A DNA stretch of 64,000 nucleotides from Micromonospora echinospora (GTDB taxonomy: Bacteria > Actinomycetota > Actinomycetes > Mycobacteriales > Micromonosporaceae), in NCBI RefSeq assembly GCF_014203425.1, contig NZ_JACHJC010000001.1, positions 5,110,001 to 5,174,000 of the forward strand. Direction: 5' to 3'. Below are positions 1 to 7,715 of the stretch, piece after piece. Below the pieces are notes generated by a model. The model had not been told where the DNA came from. It saw nothing but the letters and a program-made list of their open reading frames with translations, and did not search any database. Position 1 is the first letter of the stretch, and every line of letters begins with the position of its first letter. A program made the position numbers and the translations under genes.

Positions 1-339
1 ACCGTCGACCCGGACGGCTGGCACCGGATCGTCGGCCGGGCGTCGACCGACCTGATCAAGAGCGGTGGCTACCGGATCGGCGCCGGGGAGGTGGAGGACG
101 CCCTGCTGACGCACCCGGGGGTCCGTGAGGCAGCCGTGGTGGGCACACCGCACCCCGACCTCGGTCAGCAGGTCACCGCGTACGTGGTGGGCGACGGGGT
201 GGGCGAGGCCGAGCTGATCGACTTCGTGGCCCGGCACCTTTCGGCGCACAAGCGACCACGCGAGGTGCGCCTGGTCGACGCCCTGCCCCGCAACGCCCTG
301 GGCAAGGTGCAGAAGACGCGGCTCAGCGCAGACGGTTAG
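1..339 (+). CDS. matB: MatB-type malonyl/methylmalonyl-CoA synthetase, C-terminal part (5' end outside window)
   Basis: The frame is open from base 1 and ends at TAG 337-339, so about 112 residues of an AMP-forming acyl-CoA ligase are visible. They cover the hinge and the mobile C-terminal domain. The hinge motif reads STDLIKSGGYRIGAGEVE, and the end reads LPRNALGKVQKTRL, with the catalytic lysine (GK) intact. This pattern matches, from memory, actinomycete MatB enzymes, which load malonate or methylmalonate onto CoA through an acyl-adenylate. In a PKS cluster such an enzyme would supply extender units, and six of the ten visible AT domains look methylmalonyl-specific. Its stop overlaps the stop of the convergent phosphopantetheinyl transferase gene by two bases. 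The adenylation core lies outside the window, so substrate choice cannot be read here. Confidence 0.8.
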   Translation, partial: TVDPDGWHRIVGRASTDLIKSGGYRIGAGEVEDALLTHPGVREAAVVGTPHPDLGQQVTAYVVGDGVGEAELIDFVARHLSAHKRPREVRLVDALPRNALGKVQKTRLSADG

Positions 340-998
340 GACGCGACCGCCGGGATGCTGATCGCGGTGACCACCAGCCCCCGCTCGACCAGGAACCTGC
401 CCGCGAACGCCCGCACCTCGGCCCCGCCGAACACCGGACCGGGCACCAGCAGCCGGGCCTCGAACGTGCCGGCCGGGTCGAACACGATGTCCGCCTCGGA
501 GAAGTCCAGCCACTGGCCGGTGAGCGGGAACCACGCCTTGTACACCGCCTCCTTGGCGCTGAACAACAGGCGGTCCCAGCAGACGGCGGGGCGGACCGCG
601 CCCAGCGTGACGGTGCGCGACCGTTCGGCCGGCAGGGCGATCGCTCCAAGCACCCCGTCGGGCAGCGGGGCGTGCGGCTCGGCGTCCACCCCGAGGCTGG
701 CGAACGCCGCCGTACGGCCGACGACCGCCGCCCGGTAGCCATCGCAGTGCGTCATACTGCCGACCACGCCGTCCGGCCAGAGCGGGGCACCGCGTGCGCC
801 GGAGACGATCGGCGCCGGGGCGAGGCCCAACTCGCCGAGGGCCAGCCGGGCGCAGTGCCGCACGGTGGTGAACTCCCGGCGTCGTTTCTCCACCGACCGT
901 GCCACCAGCGCCTCCTCCTCGGGGAACAGGGTCACGCCGGCGGGATCGGTGAAGGACTCGGACACCGCCACGGTGGGGGGCAGGATCTGCTCGATCAC
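336..998 (-). CDS. Sfp/EntD-type 4'-phosphopantetheinyl transferase
   Basis: This 220-residue protein transfers 4'-phosphopantetheine from CoA to the active serine of carrier proteins, and so would activate the PKS ACP domains. The magnesium-binding motif is LGVDAEP (Asp105, Glu107). The second signature is WDRLLFSAKEAVYKAW (Trp141, Lys149, Glu150, Lys154). THCDGYRAAVVG near residues 83-94 is also typical of the family. The frame stays open 88 codons further upstream, but that extension is arginine/proline-rich and unlike the family. GTG at 998 gives the usual N terminus VIEQILPP. No good Shine-Dalgarno sequence precedes it, so the start is likely rather than certain; GTG at 1025 is the alternative. 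The gene converges on matB, is divergent from the cold-shock gene, and has a CCCCTA box about 65 nt upstream of its start. Confidence 0.9.
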   Translation of the reverse strand: MIEQILPPTVAVSESFTDPAGVTLFPEEEALVARSVEKRRREFTTVRHCARLALGELGLAPAPIVSGARGAPLWPDGVVGSMTHCDGYRAAVVGRTAAFASLGVDAEPHAPLPDGVLGAIALPAERSRTVTLGAVRPAVCWDRLLFSAKEAVYKAWFPLTGQWLDFSEADIVFDPAGTFEARLLVPGPVFGGAEVRAFAGRFLVERGLVVTAISIPAVAS

Positions 999-1172
999 GT
1001 TGGCCGATGGTAGGCGCTGCGGCACCCCTCGCCGCGGCGGGCCTCGGCGATAGGTGCACCATAGGGGTCGGGTACGGGTGCCGGCCTGCACGGGACAGGT
1101 GCCACTCTGAGCGCCGTCCCGGTCCTGCGGGCGGGGCACCTGGATGTGGGGCGGATGGACGCGGGAATGGCG

Positions 1173-1652
1173 ATGCTTACTGGCAAAGTGGTGCGGTTCG
1201 ACGAGGTGCGGGGCTACGGGTTCATCGCCCCGGACGACGGCAGCGACGACGTGTTCGTGCACGCGAACATGCTCGACGGTGACAAGTGGTCACTGACGCC
1301 CGGCGTCCCGGTCGAGTACGACGCGGTGGAGACCGAGCGCGGGCCCAAGGCCGTGCTGGTGCGGGTGTCCGGCGTCGCCCCGGGTGCGGATCGCGTCCCG
1401 ACGGCCGGTGCCGGGCTGTCCGCCCGGGCCGGCGTCACGGTCGGCGGCGGGCGCAGCAGGGACAGCGGGCAGGCCACGGGTGGCGCGGAGGACGACGAGG
1501 GCCTGTGCGACGTCCTCTCCGAGCGGGCCTTCTCCGCGGAGACCACCGAGGCGCTGGTGACCTCCGTGTCGGACCTGACCGGAGCGCAGATCGTGGCGGT
1601 ACGCGCGAGGATGCTGGAGCTGGCCCGGCGGCACGGCTGGGTGGAGGGCTGA
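1173..1652 (+). CDS. Cold-shock-domain protein with C-terminal helical extension
   Basis: The first 65 or so residues form a cold-shock domain, an OB-fold that binds single-stranded RNA or DNA. RNP1 reads RGYGFIAPD and RNP2 reads DVFVHA. At about 159 residues the protein is over twice the length of a classical Csp. A Gly/Ala/Arg-rich linker follows, then a conserved-looking tail (DEGLCDVLSERAFS ... LTGAQIVAVRARMLELARRHGW) that I recognise from a group of longer actinomycete cold-shock proteins. The role is probably RNA chaperoning or post-transcriptional control; no direct link to the PKS can be shown. The start is ambiguous: ATG at 1173 has GGGAA at 1163-1167 in front, and ATG 1167, ATG 1155 and GTG 1146 are in the same frame. 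It converges on the MatB-like gene with a 42-nt gap. Confidence 0.82.
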   Translation: MLTGKVVRFDEVRGYGFIAPDDGSDDVFVHANMLDGDKWSLTPGVPVEYDAVETERGPKAVLVRVSGVAPGADRVPTAGAGLSARAGVTVGGGRSRDSGQATGGAEDDEGLCDVLSERAFSAETTEALVTSVSDLTGAQIVAVRARMLELARRHGWVEG

Positions 1653-1694
1653 CCGTGGCGGGGGCGGGTCACCGCTGCCCGCTGTCCGGCCGTC

Positions 1695-3068
1695 TCAGCC
1701 GCCGGCGATCAGCAGGGACTTCCTGATCCGCCCGAAGGCGCTGCGCGGCAGCTCGTCGACGAAGTGCACCCGCCGGGGGCGCTGGCCCGCCGAGAGGTAC
1801 CGGCCGACGTGGTCGATGAGCACCTGCGCGGTCACCCCCTCGGCGACGACGTAGGCGGTGACCTGCTCGCCGAGCGCGTGGTGCGGCGTGCCGACGACGG
1901 CGGCCTCGCGCACGCCGGGGTGGCTCAGCAACGCCTCCTCGATCTGCCCGGCGGGCATCCGCCGGCCCCGGCTCTGCACCACGTCGAGCCCGCATCGCCC
2001 GATGATCCGGTACGTGCCGTCGGGGGCCACGCTGGCCAGGTCCCCGGTGGCGTGCCAGCGACCGGCGGCGAGGCTCCGCCCGCCGACGTACCCGCTGAAC
2101 AGCATCGGCCCGCAGACGCTCAGCTCGCCCGCCGACTGGCCGTCGGCCGGCACCGGCCGGTCCTCGCGGTCCAGCACGCGCGTCTCGACGCCGGGCAGGG
2201 GGGTGCCGACAGCGCCCGGAACCGTACGGTCGCCGGCCCGCCCGGTCAGCGCGACGAGCGTCTCGGTGGTGCCGTAGGCCTGCACCGGCCGGTGCGAGGT
2301 GAGCAGTCGGAGCCGCTCGGCCACGGCGCGGGCCAGCGGGCCGTCCGCGGAAACGAGGATCCGCGCCGCGGACAGCGGCCGGGCCCGGTGGCCGTCCAGC
2401 GCTATCTTCGCCCACTGGTCGGGCGACGCCAGGTGCACGGAGCCGACCGGCCCGGTGCCGGCGTGGTCGAGGTGGACGAAACGGCTACCGGCCCGCAGCG
2501 CGCCGAGCAGGCCGACGACCAGACCGTACGCCCGGAACAGCGGGGTGCCCTGGACGACCACGTCCTCCTCGCTCCAGTGCCACGCACGGGCCAGAAGGTC
2601 GAGGTCGGCGGCGATGGCGCGGCGCGAGATGCGCACCCCTCGTGGCGGCCCTGATGCGCCTCCGGTGTAGAGGATGACGGCGTCGCTGCCCGGGGCGGGC
2701 TCGGGATGCCGCGTCGAGGCGTGTTCTCGCAGGTCGACCGGGATCGTGGACAGGCCGTCGGCCCCGGACGGGGCACGGCCGAGGATCACCGTCGCTCCGC
2801 ACTGCCGCAGGATACGGCGGCGTTCGCGTTCGTCGGCGCCGGGAGGCAGCGGTACGAGCGGCGCCCCGGCGAGGAGGGCGCCGAGCATTCCGACCACCGC
2901 TTCCAGCGTCGGTGTGCCGTCGACCGCGACCGCGGTCGCGCCCCTGATCCGATCAGCGACGGCGGTGACGCAGCCCAGCAGGGCCTCGCTGGAGAGGGCT
3001 TCTCCGGCCACCGTGACCGCGTCGGCCCGATCCGCACCGAATCCACGCAGCACCGGCAGCAGTGTCAT
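1695..3068 (-). CDS. MatB-like acyl-CoA ligase homologue with eroded catalytic motifs
   Basis: This 457-residue protein aligns by eye along its length with MatB-type malonyl-CoA synthetases (about 480-500 residues). It shares the GVREAAVVGTPH stretch and the QVTAYVV strand with the partial matB at the window's left end. Several motifs that carry catalysis are altered. The phosphate loop reads YTGGASGPPRGV (134-145) instead of YTSGTTGxPKGx. The hinge reads LDVVQSRGRRMPAGQIE (361-377) instead of TDLIKSGGYRIGAGEIE. The C-terminal lysine is Arg447 (PRSAFGRIRK). The LFHxHGL motif is LFRAYGL. YGTTE (265-269) and TGD (341-343) remain. It may be a weak or altered ligase, or a non-catalytic relic; it is not frameshifted. 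ATG 3068 has GCGGAG just upstream. Product supply through this gene should not be assumed. Confidence 0.8.
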   Translation of the reverse strand: MTLLPVLRGFGADRADAVTVAGEALSSEALLGCVTAVADRIRGATAVAVDGTPTLEAVVGMLGALLAGAPLVPLPPGADERERRRILRQCGATVILGRAPSGADGLSTIPVDLREHASTRHPEPAPGSDAVILYTGGASGPPRGVRISRRAIAADLDLLARAWHWSEEDVVVQGTPLFRAYGLVVGLLGALRAGSRFVHLDHAGTGPVGSVHLASPDQWAKIALDGHRARPLSAARILVSADGPLARAVAERLRLLTSHRPVQAYGTTETLVALTGRAGDRTVPGAVGTPLPGVETRVLDREDRPVPADGQSAGELSVCGPMLFSGYVGGRSLAAGRWHATGDLASVAPDGTYRIIGRCGLDVVQSRGRRMPAGQIEEALLSHPGVREAAVVGTPHHALGEQVTAYVVAEGVTAQVLIDHVGRYLSAGQRPRRVHFVDELPRSAFGRIRKSLLIAGG

Positions 3069-3233
3069 CTCCGCTATCCCCTGCGTGGGGCCGCAACGAG
3101 TCGCGGCGGCAGCTGGGACATCACGACGGCCACAGAACCCTTCAGGTCTCGGGCCTGCACGGCCCCATGTCCGGCTATCCAGACGGTGGAGACCGGGTGC
3201 CCCGAAATTAGGGCCGGGCTATCGTCGGGCACA

Positions 3234-3262
3234 ACCCCTAGCCGCCGAGTCCGAATCCCCCT
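3234..3262 (+). promoter_or_regulatory. CCCCT-box pair, 22-bp repeat spacing (possible LAL operator)
   Basis: ACCCCT at 3234-3239 is followed exactly 22 bp later by a related TCCCCC(T) at 3256-3262. The same spacing with two perfect boxes occurs upstream of the second LAL gene (7406-7433). Short direct repeats on one face of the helix are what MalT-like activators are known to bind. The assignment is inference. Confidence 0.35.
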
Positions 3263-3890
3263 GTCCGGGCCTACTGGCCAGCTAGGACCGGATCCCGGCC
3301 GTCCTGACACAACGGCCGACCCGAGCGCTCACTCCGGCTCGGCGAACAATGCAGAGACCGCATTTATCCTCAGCGAGCGAAAATCGACCGTAAAACGTCT
3401 TTCTCGATGGCTGGCAGCTCGCCTTCACGGCTTTATCGCATTGACGCGTGCCGCATGAGATCAGCCTTCAGGCCGGATGGGACCGCAGACCTCCGCAACC
3501 AACAGGACACTCGGATGCGTAATTCTTTTTCATACATAATCGCAGAATCTCCCAAACGTCCGAATCGTGGCCCGCCGACGCACACCGAGCCTCGACCGCC
3601 GGCAGGGTCGGACCGGCATCGATCGCAGTTCCGGCATCAATGCCTTACATCGCAACAATCGAGCGCCTCCGGCAATTGCCGGAGCCCCGACCAGACCGCA
3701 CAGCCCCACCCCGGGGGCGGACGGCACCTCCACGCCAGCTTCCGGCACCACGCCCGCACGCGCCGGGATCGGCACGGGCGGGGTCACGAACGCCGAGTTC
3801 AACGACGATGACGCTCAGCTCGACGCCTCCGCACGCCGCAACCGCGGCAGCTTCGAACCTCTCGGCCAGAGCGACCGGTAACGCCCGGAC

Positions 3891-3925
3891 GCCGGATTAG
3901 GCCGGATTAGCACGGAAGAGCTAAT
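3891..3925. repeat. Tandem 10-bp repeat followed by a short inverted repeat
   Basis: GCCGGATTAG is repeated head to tail at 3891-3900 and 3901-3910. The second copy runs into a 6-bp inverted repeat, ATTAGC (3906-3911) and GCTAAT (3920-3925), with an 8-nt spacer. It lies in the AT-richer part of the gap upstream of the first LAL gene. Function unknown; it could be a protein-binding site. Confidence 0.5.
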
Positions 3926-4027
3926 TCGCCAATCAGCAGGCGGGCCGAATAAGCGGAACCATCGGCTCATGAGAGCGCTCTGTCACGGTACGGGACCAGC
4001 CGGCGACTTTCCGTCGCCACCCCCGGT

Positions 4028-4052
4028 CGGGTCACCCGAGACAAGTGACCCG
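4028..4052. promoter_or_regulatory. Perfect 8-bp inverted repeat, operator-like
   Basis: CGGGTCAC (4028-4035) and GTGACCCG (4045-4052) are exact inverted copies with a 9-nt spacer, so the half-site centres are 17 bp apart. There is no T-run after it, so a dyad bound by a dimeric regulator is more likely than a terminator. It lies 29 bp before a possible -35 element and about 300 bp before the LAL start. Confidence 0.5.
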
Positions 4053-4080
4053 TGTTTGCTCATCCTTTACACAACTCGGC

Positions 4081-4109
4081 TTGCCGCCCAATTGCCCAAC
4101 TGCCATACT
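4081..4109 (+). promoter_or_regulatory. Possible housekeeping-type promoter of the first LAL gene
   Basis: TTGCCG (4081-4086) and CATACT (4104-4109) are separated by 17 bp, a reasonable but imperfect match to -35 and -10 boxes. Transcription would start near 4116, leaving a leader of about 230 nt before ATG 4350. The Shine-Dalgarno sequence AAGGAGG at 4119-4125 would then lie close to the 5' end of the RNA. Confidence 0.3.
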
Positions 4110-4349
4110 CCCACCATCAAGGAGGTCGATAGGAAGTGTCGACCCCGAGAGAGCTGGGGAATTATCGCCGACGCACACGGGAACACGGCTCGCAGCAGCC
4201 AACCGGTCAAGTCGGTCGATGGCGCACCGGCAAAGCTCGACACCAGTCGATCTTGCCGATAATGGAATGGGTCAAGAATTGCCGGTCTCCAATTTGGTCG
4301 AGCTGTCGGGCCGCACCGGGCACGCGGCCCTCCCCCGGAGGGGGCGGTG

Positions 4350-7205
4350 ATGGAGCTGACCGAGCGTTCAAGCCAGCTCGGCCTGCTGGAGCGCCGACTC
4401 GCAGACCTGCTCCGCGGCGGCACCTCGCCGACCGACCGGCCGGTGACCGTGCTGACCGGCCCGGTCGGCTCCGGCAAGACCGCGCTCGCACAGGCCTTCG
4501 CCCGGCGCGCCTGCGACGCCGGAGCACGGGTCATCGGCGCGAGCGCCTCCCGCGCGGAGCGCAGCGTACCGCTGGAGGTCGTCCGGCAGCTCGTCCGCGC
4601 GGTGCCGTCGTGCGCCGCGGACGCCCCCGACATCCGGGCCCGCCTCGCCCGGCTGCTGGACGCGGGCGCCCTCGCATGGATCGACGCCGATCCGGCGGAC
4701 GCGGAGAACGCCCGGCTCACCGCCGCCATCGGGCGCGCCCTGCTCGAACTGACCTCGCGGGGGCCGCTGGTCATCGTGGTGGACGACATCCACCACGCGG
4801 ACGTGCCGTCGCTGCGCTGTCTCGATTACGTGGCCCGGCGGCTCTCCGGTCTATCCCTGCTGATGGTCCTGACGGAGGCGCCACGCACCCGGCCGTGGCA
4901 GGCGGACGTGCACGCCGAGATGCTGCAACCGGCGAAGCTGCACCGCATCCGCCTGCCGCTGCTCACCGCCGAGGGGACGTTCCAGCTGCTCGCCCAGCGG
5001 CTCGACATCCCGCTCGCCCGCAGCATCGCCGAGGAGAGCCACCGGATCAGCGGCGGGAATCCCCTCCTGGTGCATGCGCTCGCCGATGACCAGGCAGCCG
5101 CGCCACGGTCCGCCGACGCCCCGGCGGTCGGCGAGTCGTTCCGGGAGGCCGTGCTGAGCTGCCTGTACCGCTGCGACCGCCTGGTGCTCAACGCCGCCCG
5201 GGTGCTCGCCGTGACCGGCGAGCCGCTGCACGGCAGCCTGCTGCCGCATCTCGTCGACGCCCGGTTGCACCCCGCGCTGGGCGCTGTCGACAAGTCGACC
5301 AGCGCGGGGCTGATCGACGAACAGGGGTTGCGCCATCCGGCGGTGACCCAGGCCGTGATCGACGGGATGACCGCCGAGGAACGCGTACGGCTGCATCTGG
5401 GAGCAGCCCGCCTGCTGCACGACGACGGCGCGCCCCCGGCCCGGATCGCGCCGCACCTGGTGGACATCGGCGAGCTGGCCGAACCCTGGATGGCGCAGAC
5501 CCTGCTGGACGCCGGCGAGCAGGCGCTGCTCGACGGCGAGGTGGAGACCGCCCTGCGGTACCTGCGCCGGGCGCACCGCAGTGGCGTCGGCGAGTGTCTG
5601 CGGGCGCGGATCCGCTCCGCGCTGGCGCGCGCCGAGTGGCGACTCGATCCGCAGGCCACGATCCCGCACCTGGTCAGCGTCGCCACCGCCATCCGGGCCG
5701 GGCACCTCGGCAGCCAACAGGCCGCCGGCCCCATCCAGTACCTCCTCTGGCACGGTGAGATCGACAAGGCCGTCGACCTGGTCAGGCACCTGAGCGAGCG
5801 GTCGGATCCCGCCGATCCGCAGTCCGTGGCCGAGCTGCTCATCATCACCGGCTGGATCTCGACGCTCTATCCCGGGGTCATGGTCGACCGGCCCGCGCCC
5901 GCCGTGGCCGCGCGGGATCCGCTCACGCTGGCCCGGGTCAAGCACGGGCTCAGCGGACTCATCCTGCTGTCCGGCGTGCTGGCCCGGGGTGACGCGGGCG
6001 TGGTCGAGGAGGCCGAGCGGACACTGTCGACCACCGGGCCGGACGACGAACCGAACATGTGGAGGGTCATCTGCGCCCTCGTCGCCATGATCTACGCCGA
6101 CCAGCTCGACCTGGCCGACGACTGGTGCGACCGGCTGGACCGCCACCTCGCCACCCCGCACCACCCCACCCCCTCGGCCACGCTCACCGCCCTGCGGGCC
6201 GCCGTCGCCGGCCGGCTCGGCGACCTCCCCCGCGCCGGCAAGCTGGCCGACGAGGCACTGGGGCAGCTCTCGCCGAAAGGCTGGGGGGTGGTGATCGGGA
6301 TACCTCTCGCCGTCCGGATACGGGCCCTGACCTTTATGGACCAGCTCGACACGGCGGCCGCCTGCCTTCAGGTGCCGGTGCCGCCGGCGATCTTCGAGAC
6401 CCCGCTCGGGCTGCACTACCTGCACGCCCGCGGGACGCACGCCCTCGCCGCGGGAAGCCCCGAGGCCGCGCTGGCCGACTTCCAGCTCTGCGGGCAGCTG
6501 ATGCAGCGGTGGCAGCTGGACTTCTCGGGCCTGGTGCCGTGGCGCACCGAGTCGGCTCGGGCACTGCTCCGGATGGGCCGCCGTCAGCAGGCGCGCAAGC
6601 TGGTGCGCGACGAGTTGGCCCGGCTGCGGCCCGTCCATGTCCGGTACCGGGCCGCGGCCCTGCGGGTTCTGGCCGCGACCGAGGAGGGACAGGAACGGAT
6701 CCCGCACCTGCGCAGCGCCGTACGGCTGCTGCGGCAGTGCGGCGACCGGATGGAACTGGCGCACAACCTTGCCGACCTCGGTCACGCCTACGAGCAGGCC
6801 GGCGACCGGCGGCAGGCCCGCGCCGCGACCCGGTCGGCCCGGGCTCTCGCGGAGGAGTGCGGCATCCCGACGTTGTGGCCCAGCGCCCTGTCCACCAGAG
6901 ACGGTGCCACCGGCAGCCGGGCAGGTGGGGCGGTCTTGGTCCAGGGCCTGACGGACACCGAATCCAGGATGGCCACCCTGGCCGCCCAGGGTCACACCAA
7001 TCGTGAGATCGCCGAGAAGCTCTTCCTGACGGTCAGCGCGATCGAACAGCGAATGACGCGCATCTACCGGAAGCTGGACGTCAACTCGCGCAGCGAACTC
7101 GCCGGACGGCTGCGGTTCGACCGCCCCGGTACGACGGTGCTGGATCCGCTGAAGCGGGGCACGGACCCCCCGGGCGGCCGTCCGTCCGGCCCTCGGCCCC
7201 GCTGA
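4350..7205 (+). CDS. LAL-type (large ATP-binding, LuxR family) transcriptional activator 1
   Basis: This is a cytoplasmic, 951-residue, MalT-like regulator. Near the N terminus it has a P-loop (GPVGSGKT, about residues 36-43) and a Walker B segment (LVIVVDDIHHAD, about 140-151). A long helical middle follows, of the kind that holds TPR-like repeats. It ends in a LuxR-type helix-turn-helix at about 865-920 (LTDTESRMATLAAQGHTNRE ... IYRKLDVNSRSEL). Such proteins use ATP-dependent multimerisation to activate promoters and are common pathway-specific activators of macrolide and other PKS clusters. ATG 4350 was chosen because GGAGGGGG (4337-4344) precedes it; the GTG one codon earlier (4347) is also possible. 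A paralogue follows 510 nt downstream. Target promoters are unknown; the CCCCT boxes in the window are candidates. Confidence 0.93.
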   Translation: MELTERSSQLGLLERRLADLLRGGTSPTDRPVTVLTGPVGSGKTALAQAFARRACDAGARVIGASASRAERSVPLEVVRQLVRAVPSCAADAPDIRARLARLLDAGALAWIDADPADAENARLTAAIGRALLELTSRGPLVIVVDDIHHADVPSLRCLDYVARRLSGLSLLMVLTEAPRTRPWQADVHAEMLQPAKLHRIRLPLLTAEGTFQLLAQRLDIPLARSIAEESHRISGGNPLLVHALADDQAAAPRSADAPAVGESFREAVLSCLYRCDRLVLNAARVLAVTGEPLHGSLLPHLVDARLHPALGAVDKSTSAGLIDEQGLRHPAVTQAVIDGMTAEERVRLHLGAARLLHDDGAPPARIAPHLVDIGELAEPWMAQTLLDAGEQALLDGEVETALRYLRRAHRSGVGECLRARIRSALARAEWRLDPQATIPHLVSVATAIRAGHLGSQQAAGPIQYLLWHGEIDKAVDLVRHLSERSDPADPQSVAELLIITGWISTLYPGVMVDRPAPAVAARDPLTLARVKHGLSGLILLSGVLARGDAGVVEEAERTLSTTGPDDEPNMWRVICALVAMIYADQLDLADDWCDRLDRHLATPHHPTPSATLTALRAAVAGRLGDLPRAGKLADEALGQLSPKGWGVVIGIPLAVRIRALTFMDQLDTAAACLQVPVPPAIFETPLGLHYLHARGTHALAAGSPEAALADFQLCGQLMQRWQLDFSGLVPWRTESARALLRMGRRQQARKLVRDELARLRPVHVRYRAAALRVLAATEEGQERIPHLRSAVRLLRQCGDRMELAHNLADLGHAYEQAGDRRQARAATRSARALAEECGIPTLWPSALSTRDGATGSRAGGAVLVQGLTDTESRMATLAAQGHTNREIAEKLFLTVSAIEQRMTRIYRKLDVNSRSELAGRLRFDRPGTTVLDPLKRGTDPPGGRPSGPRPR

Positions 7206-7405
7206 TCCCGGTCGGGCTTCCGCACGGAACAGCCGCCGGGCGTCACGCGACTGTCGCCCTCGCCGACCGTCGCGAAGAGTTCGCTCACCACCACTGTGGG
7301 TACCGCCGGCATGCGCCGGGAGTCGCGGTGTGGCACCATCAAGCTGTACGCCCCGACACCAGCCGCTCACCGGCGTGTCGCCTCCCCGGGCAGATCGGCT
7401 CCAAC

Positions 7406-7433
7406 ACCCCTCACCCCGAATCGCGCAACCCCT
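7406..7433 (+). promoter_or_regulatory. Perfect ACCCCT direct repeat, 22-bp spacing (possible LAL operator)
   Basis: ACCCCT occurs at 7406-7411 and again at 7428-7433, exactly two helical turns apart, with a third partial copy (ACCCCG) at 7413-7418. It lies about 285 nt upstream of the second LAL start and reads in the direction of that gene. This is a plausible site for auto- or cross-regulation by the LAL proteins. No binding data are available here. Confidence 0.45.
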
Positions 7434-7696
7434 AAATGCCTTCTGGGACCGCAGGTTTGGGTGCGAAACGATGGGGTCTCACGCCCGTTGTCGCACCGTC
7501 ATGCCGGTGCCAGACTCGCCTCGACACGCGGACCGTACGGCGAGAAGACCGGTCCGACGAAGGATTTCAGGTCCACCCGGCGTGGCCGCCCGGCGCGCTC
7601 CACCCCCACCCGTCGAGACGCGGGCGGAGGGGCGGCTGTCTCCGGCAGGGGTGGCGGTGTCGGGCCGCACCGGCGTTCCAGGCCCGCGCCGCGTAC

Positions 7697-7703
7697 AAGG
7701 AGG
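7697..7703 (+). promoter_or_regulatory. Ribosome-binding site that fixes the start of LAL 2
   Basis: AAGGAGG at 7697-7703 lies 12 nt before GTG 7716 and 15 nt before TTG 7719. It is the only strong Shine-Dalgarno sequence in the open frame upstream of the recognisable protein. Confidence 0.6.
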
Positions 7704-7715
7704 GCTTACGCGCAG

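Larger units (their letters stand above)
3069..4349. other. Long non-coding region between the MatB-like gene and the first LAL regulator
   Basis: About 1.28 kb separates two divergent genes. Parts of it, especially about 3330-3560 and 3890-4330, are visibly richer in A and T than the rest of the window. Short open frames occur on both strands but have random-looking codons and no recognisable protein. It contains a CCCCT-box pair (3234-3262), a tandem 10-bp repeat (3891-3910), a perfect 8-bp inverted repeat (4028-4052), a possible promoter (4081-4109) and an isolated Shine-Dalgarno sequence (4119-4125). It probably carries the control region of the LAL gene and of the MatB-like gene. A small RNA or leader peptide cannot be excluded. 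Confidence 0.65.
7206..7715. other. Non-coding gap between the two LAL genes
   Basis: The 510-nt gap holds no convincing gene. The frame of the second LAL gene is open back to 7296, but the extra 140 residues are arginine/proline/threonine-rich and have no counterpart in the first LAL protein. The stretch contains a perfect CCCCT-box pair at 7406-7433 and a Shine-Dalgarno sequence at 7697-7703. No strong hairpin follows the first LAL gene. The second LAL gene probably has its own promoter here, possibly with read-through from the first. Confidence 0.6.

Noticed and set aside
999..1262. 88-codon N-terminal extension of the phosphopantetheinyl transferase
   Set aside because: It overlaps the cold-shock gene on the other strand and is unlike the family N terminus; GTG 998 fits the usual length.
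1653..1694. Possible terminator between the cold-shock gene and the MatB-like gene
   Set aside because: Only short imperfect GC-rich pairing is visible; no convincing stem.
3407..3900. Several overlapping short open frames of about 80-135 codons in the gap before LAL 1
   Set aside because: No Shine-Dalgarno support, random amino-acid composition, and frames on both strands overlap one another.
7296..7715. A 140-codon N-terminal extension of LAL 2
   Set aside because: The extension is Arg/Pro/Thr-rich, absent from LAL 1, and the only good ribosome-binding site lies just before GTG 7716.
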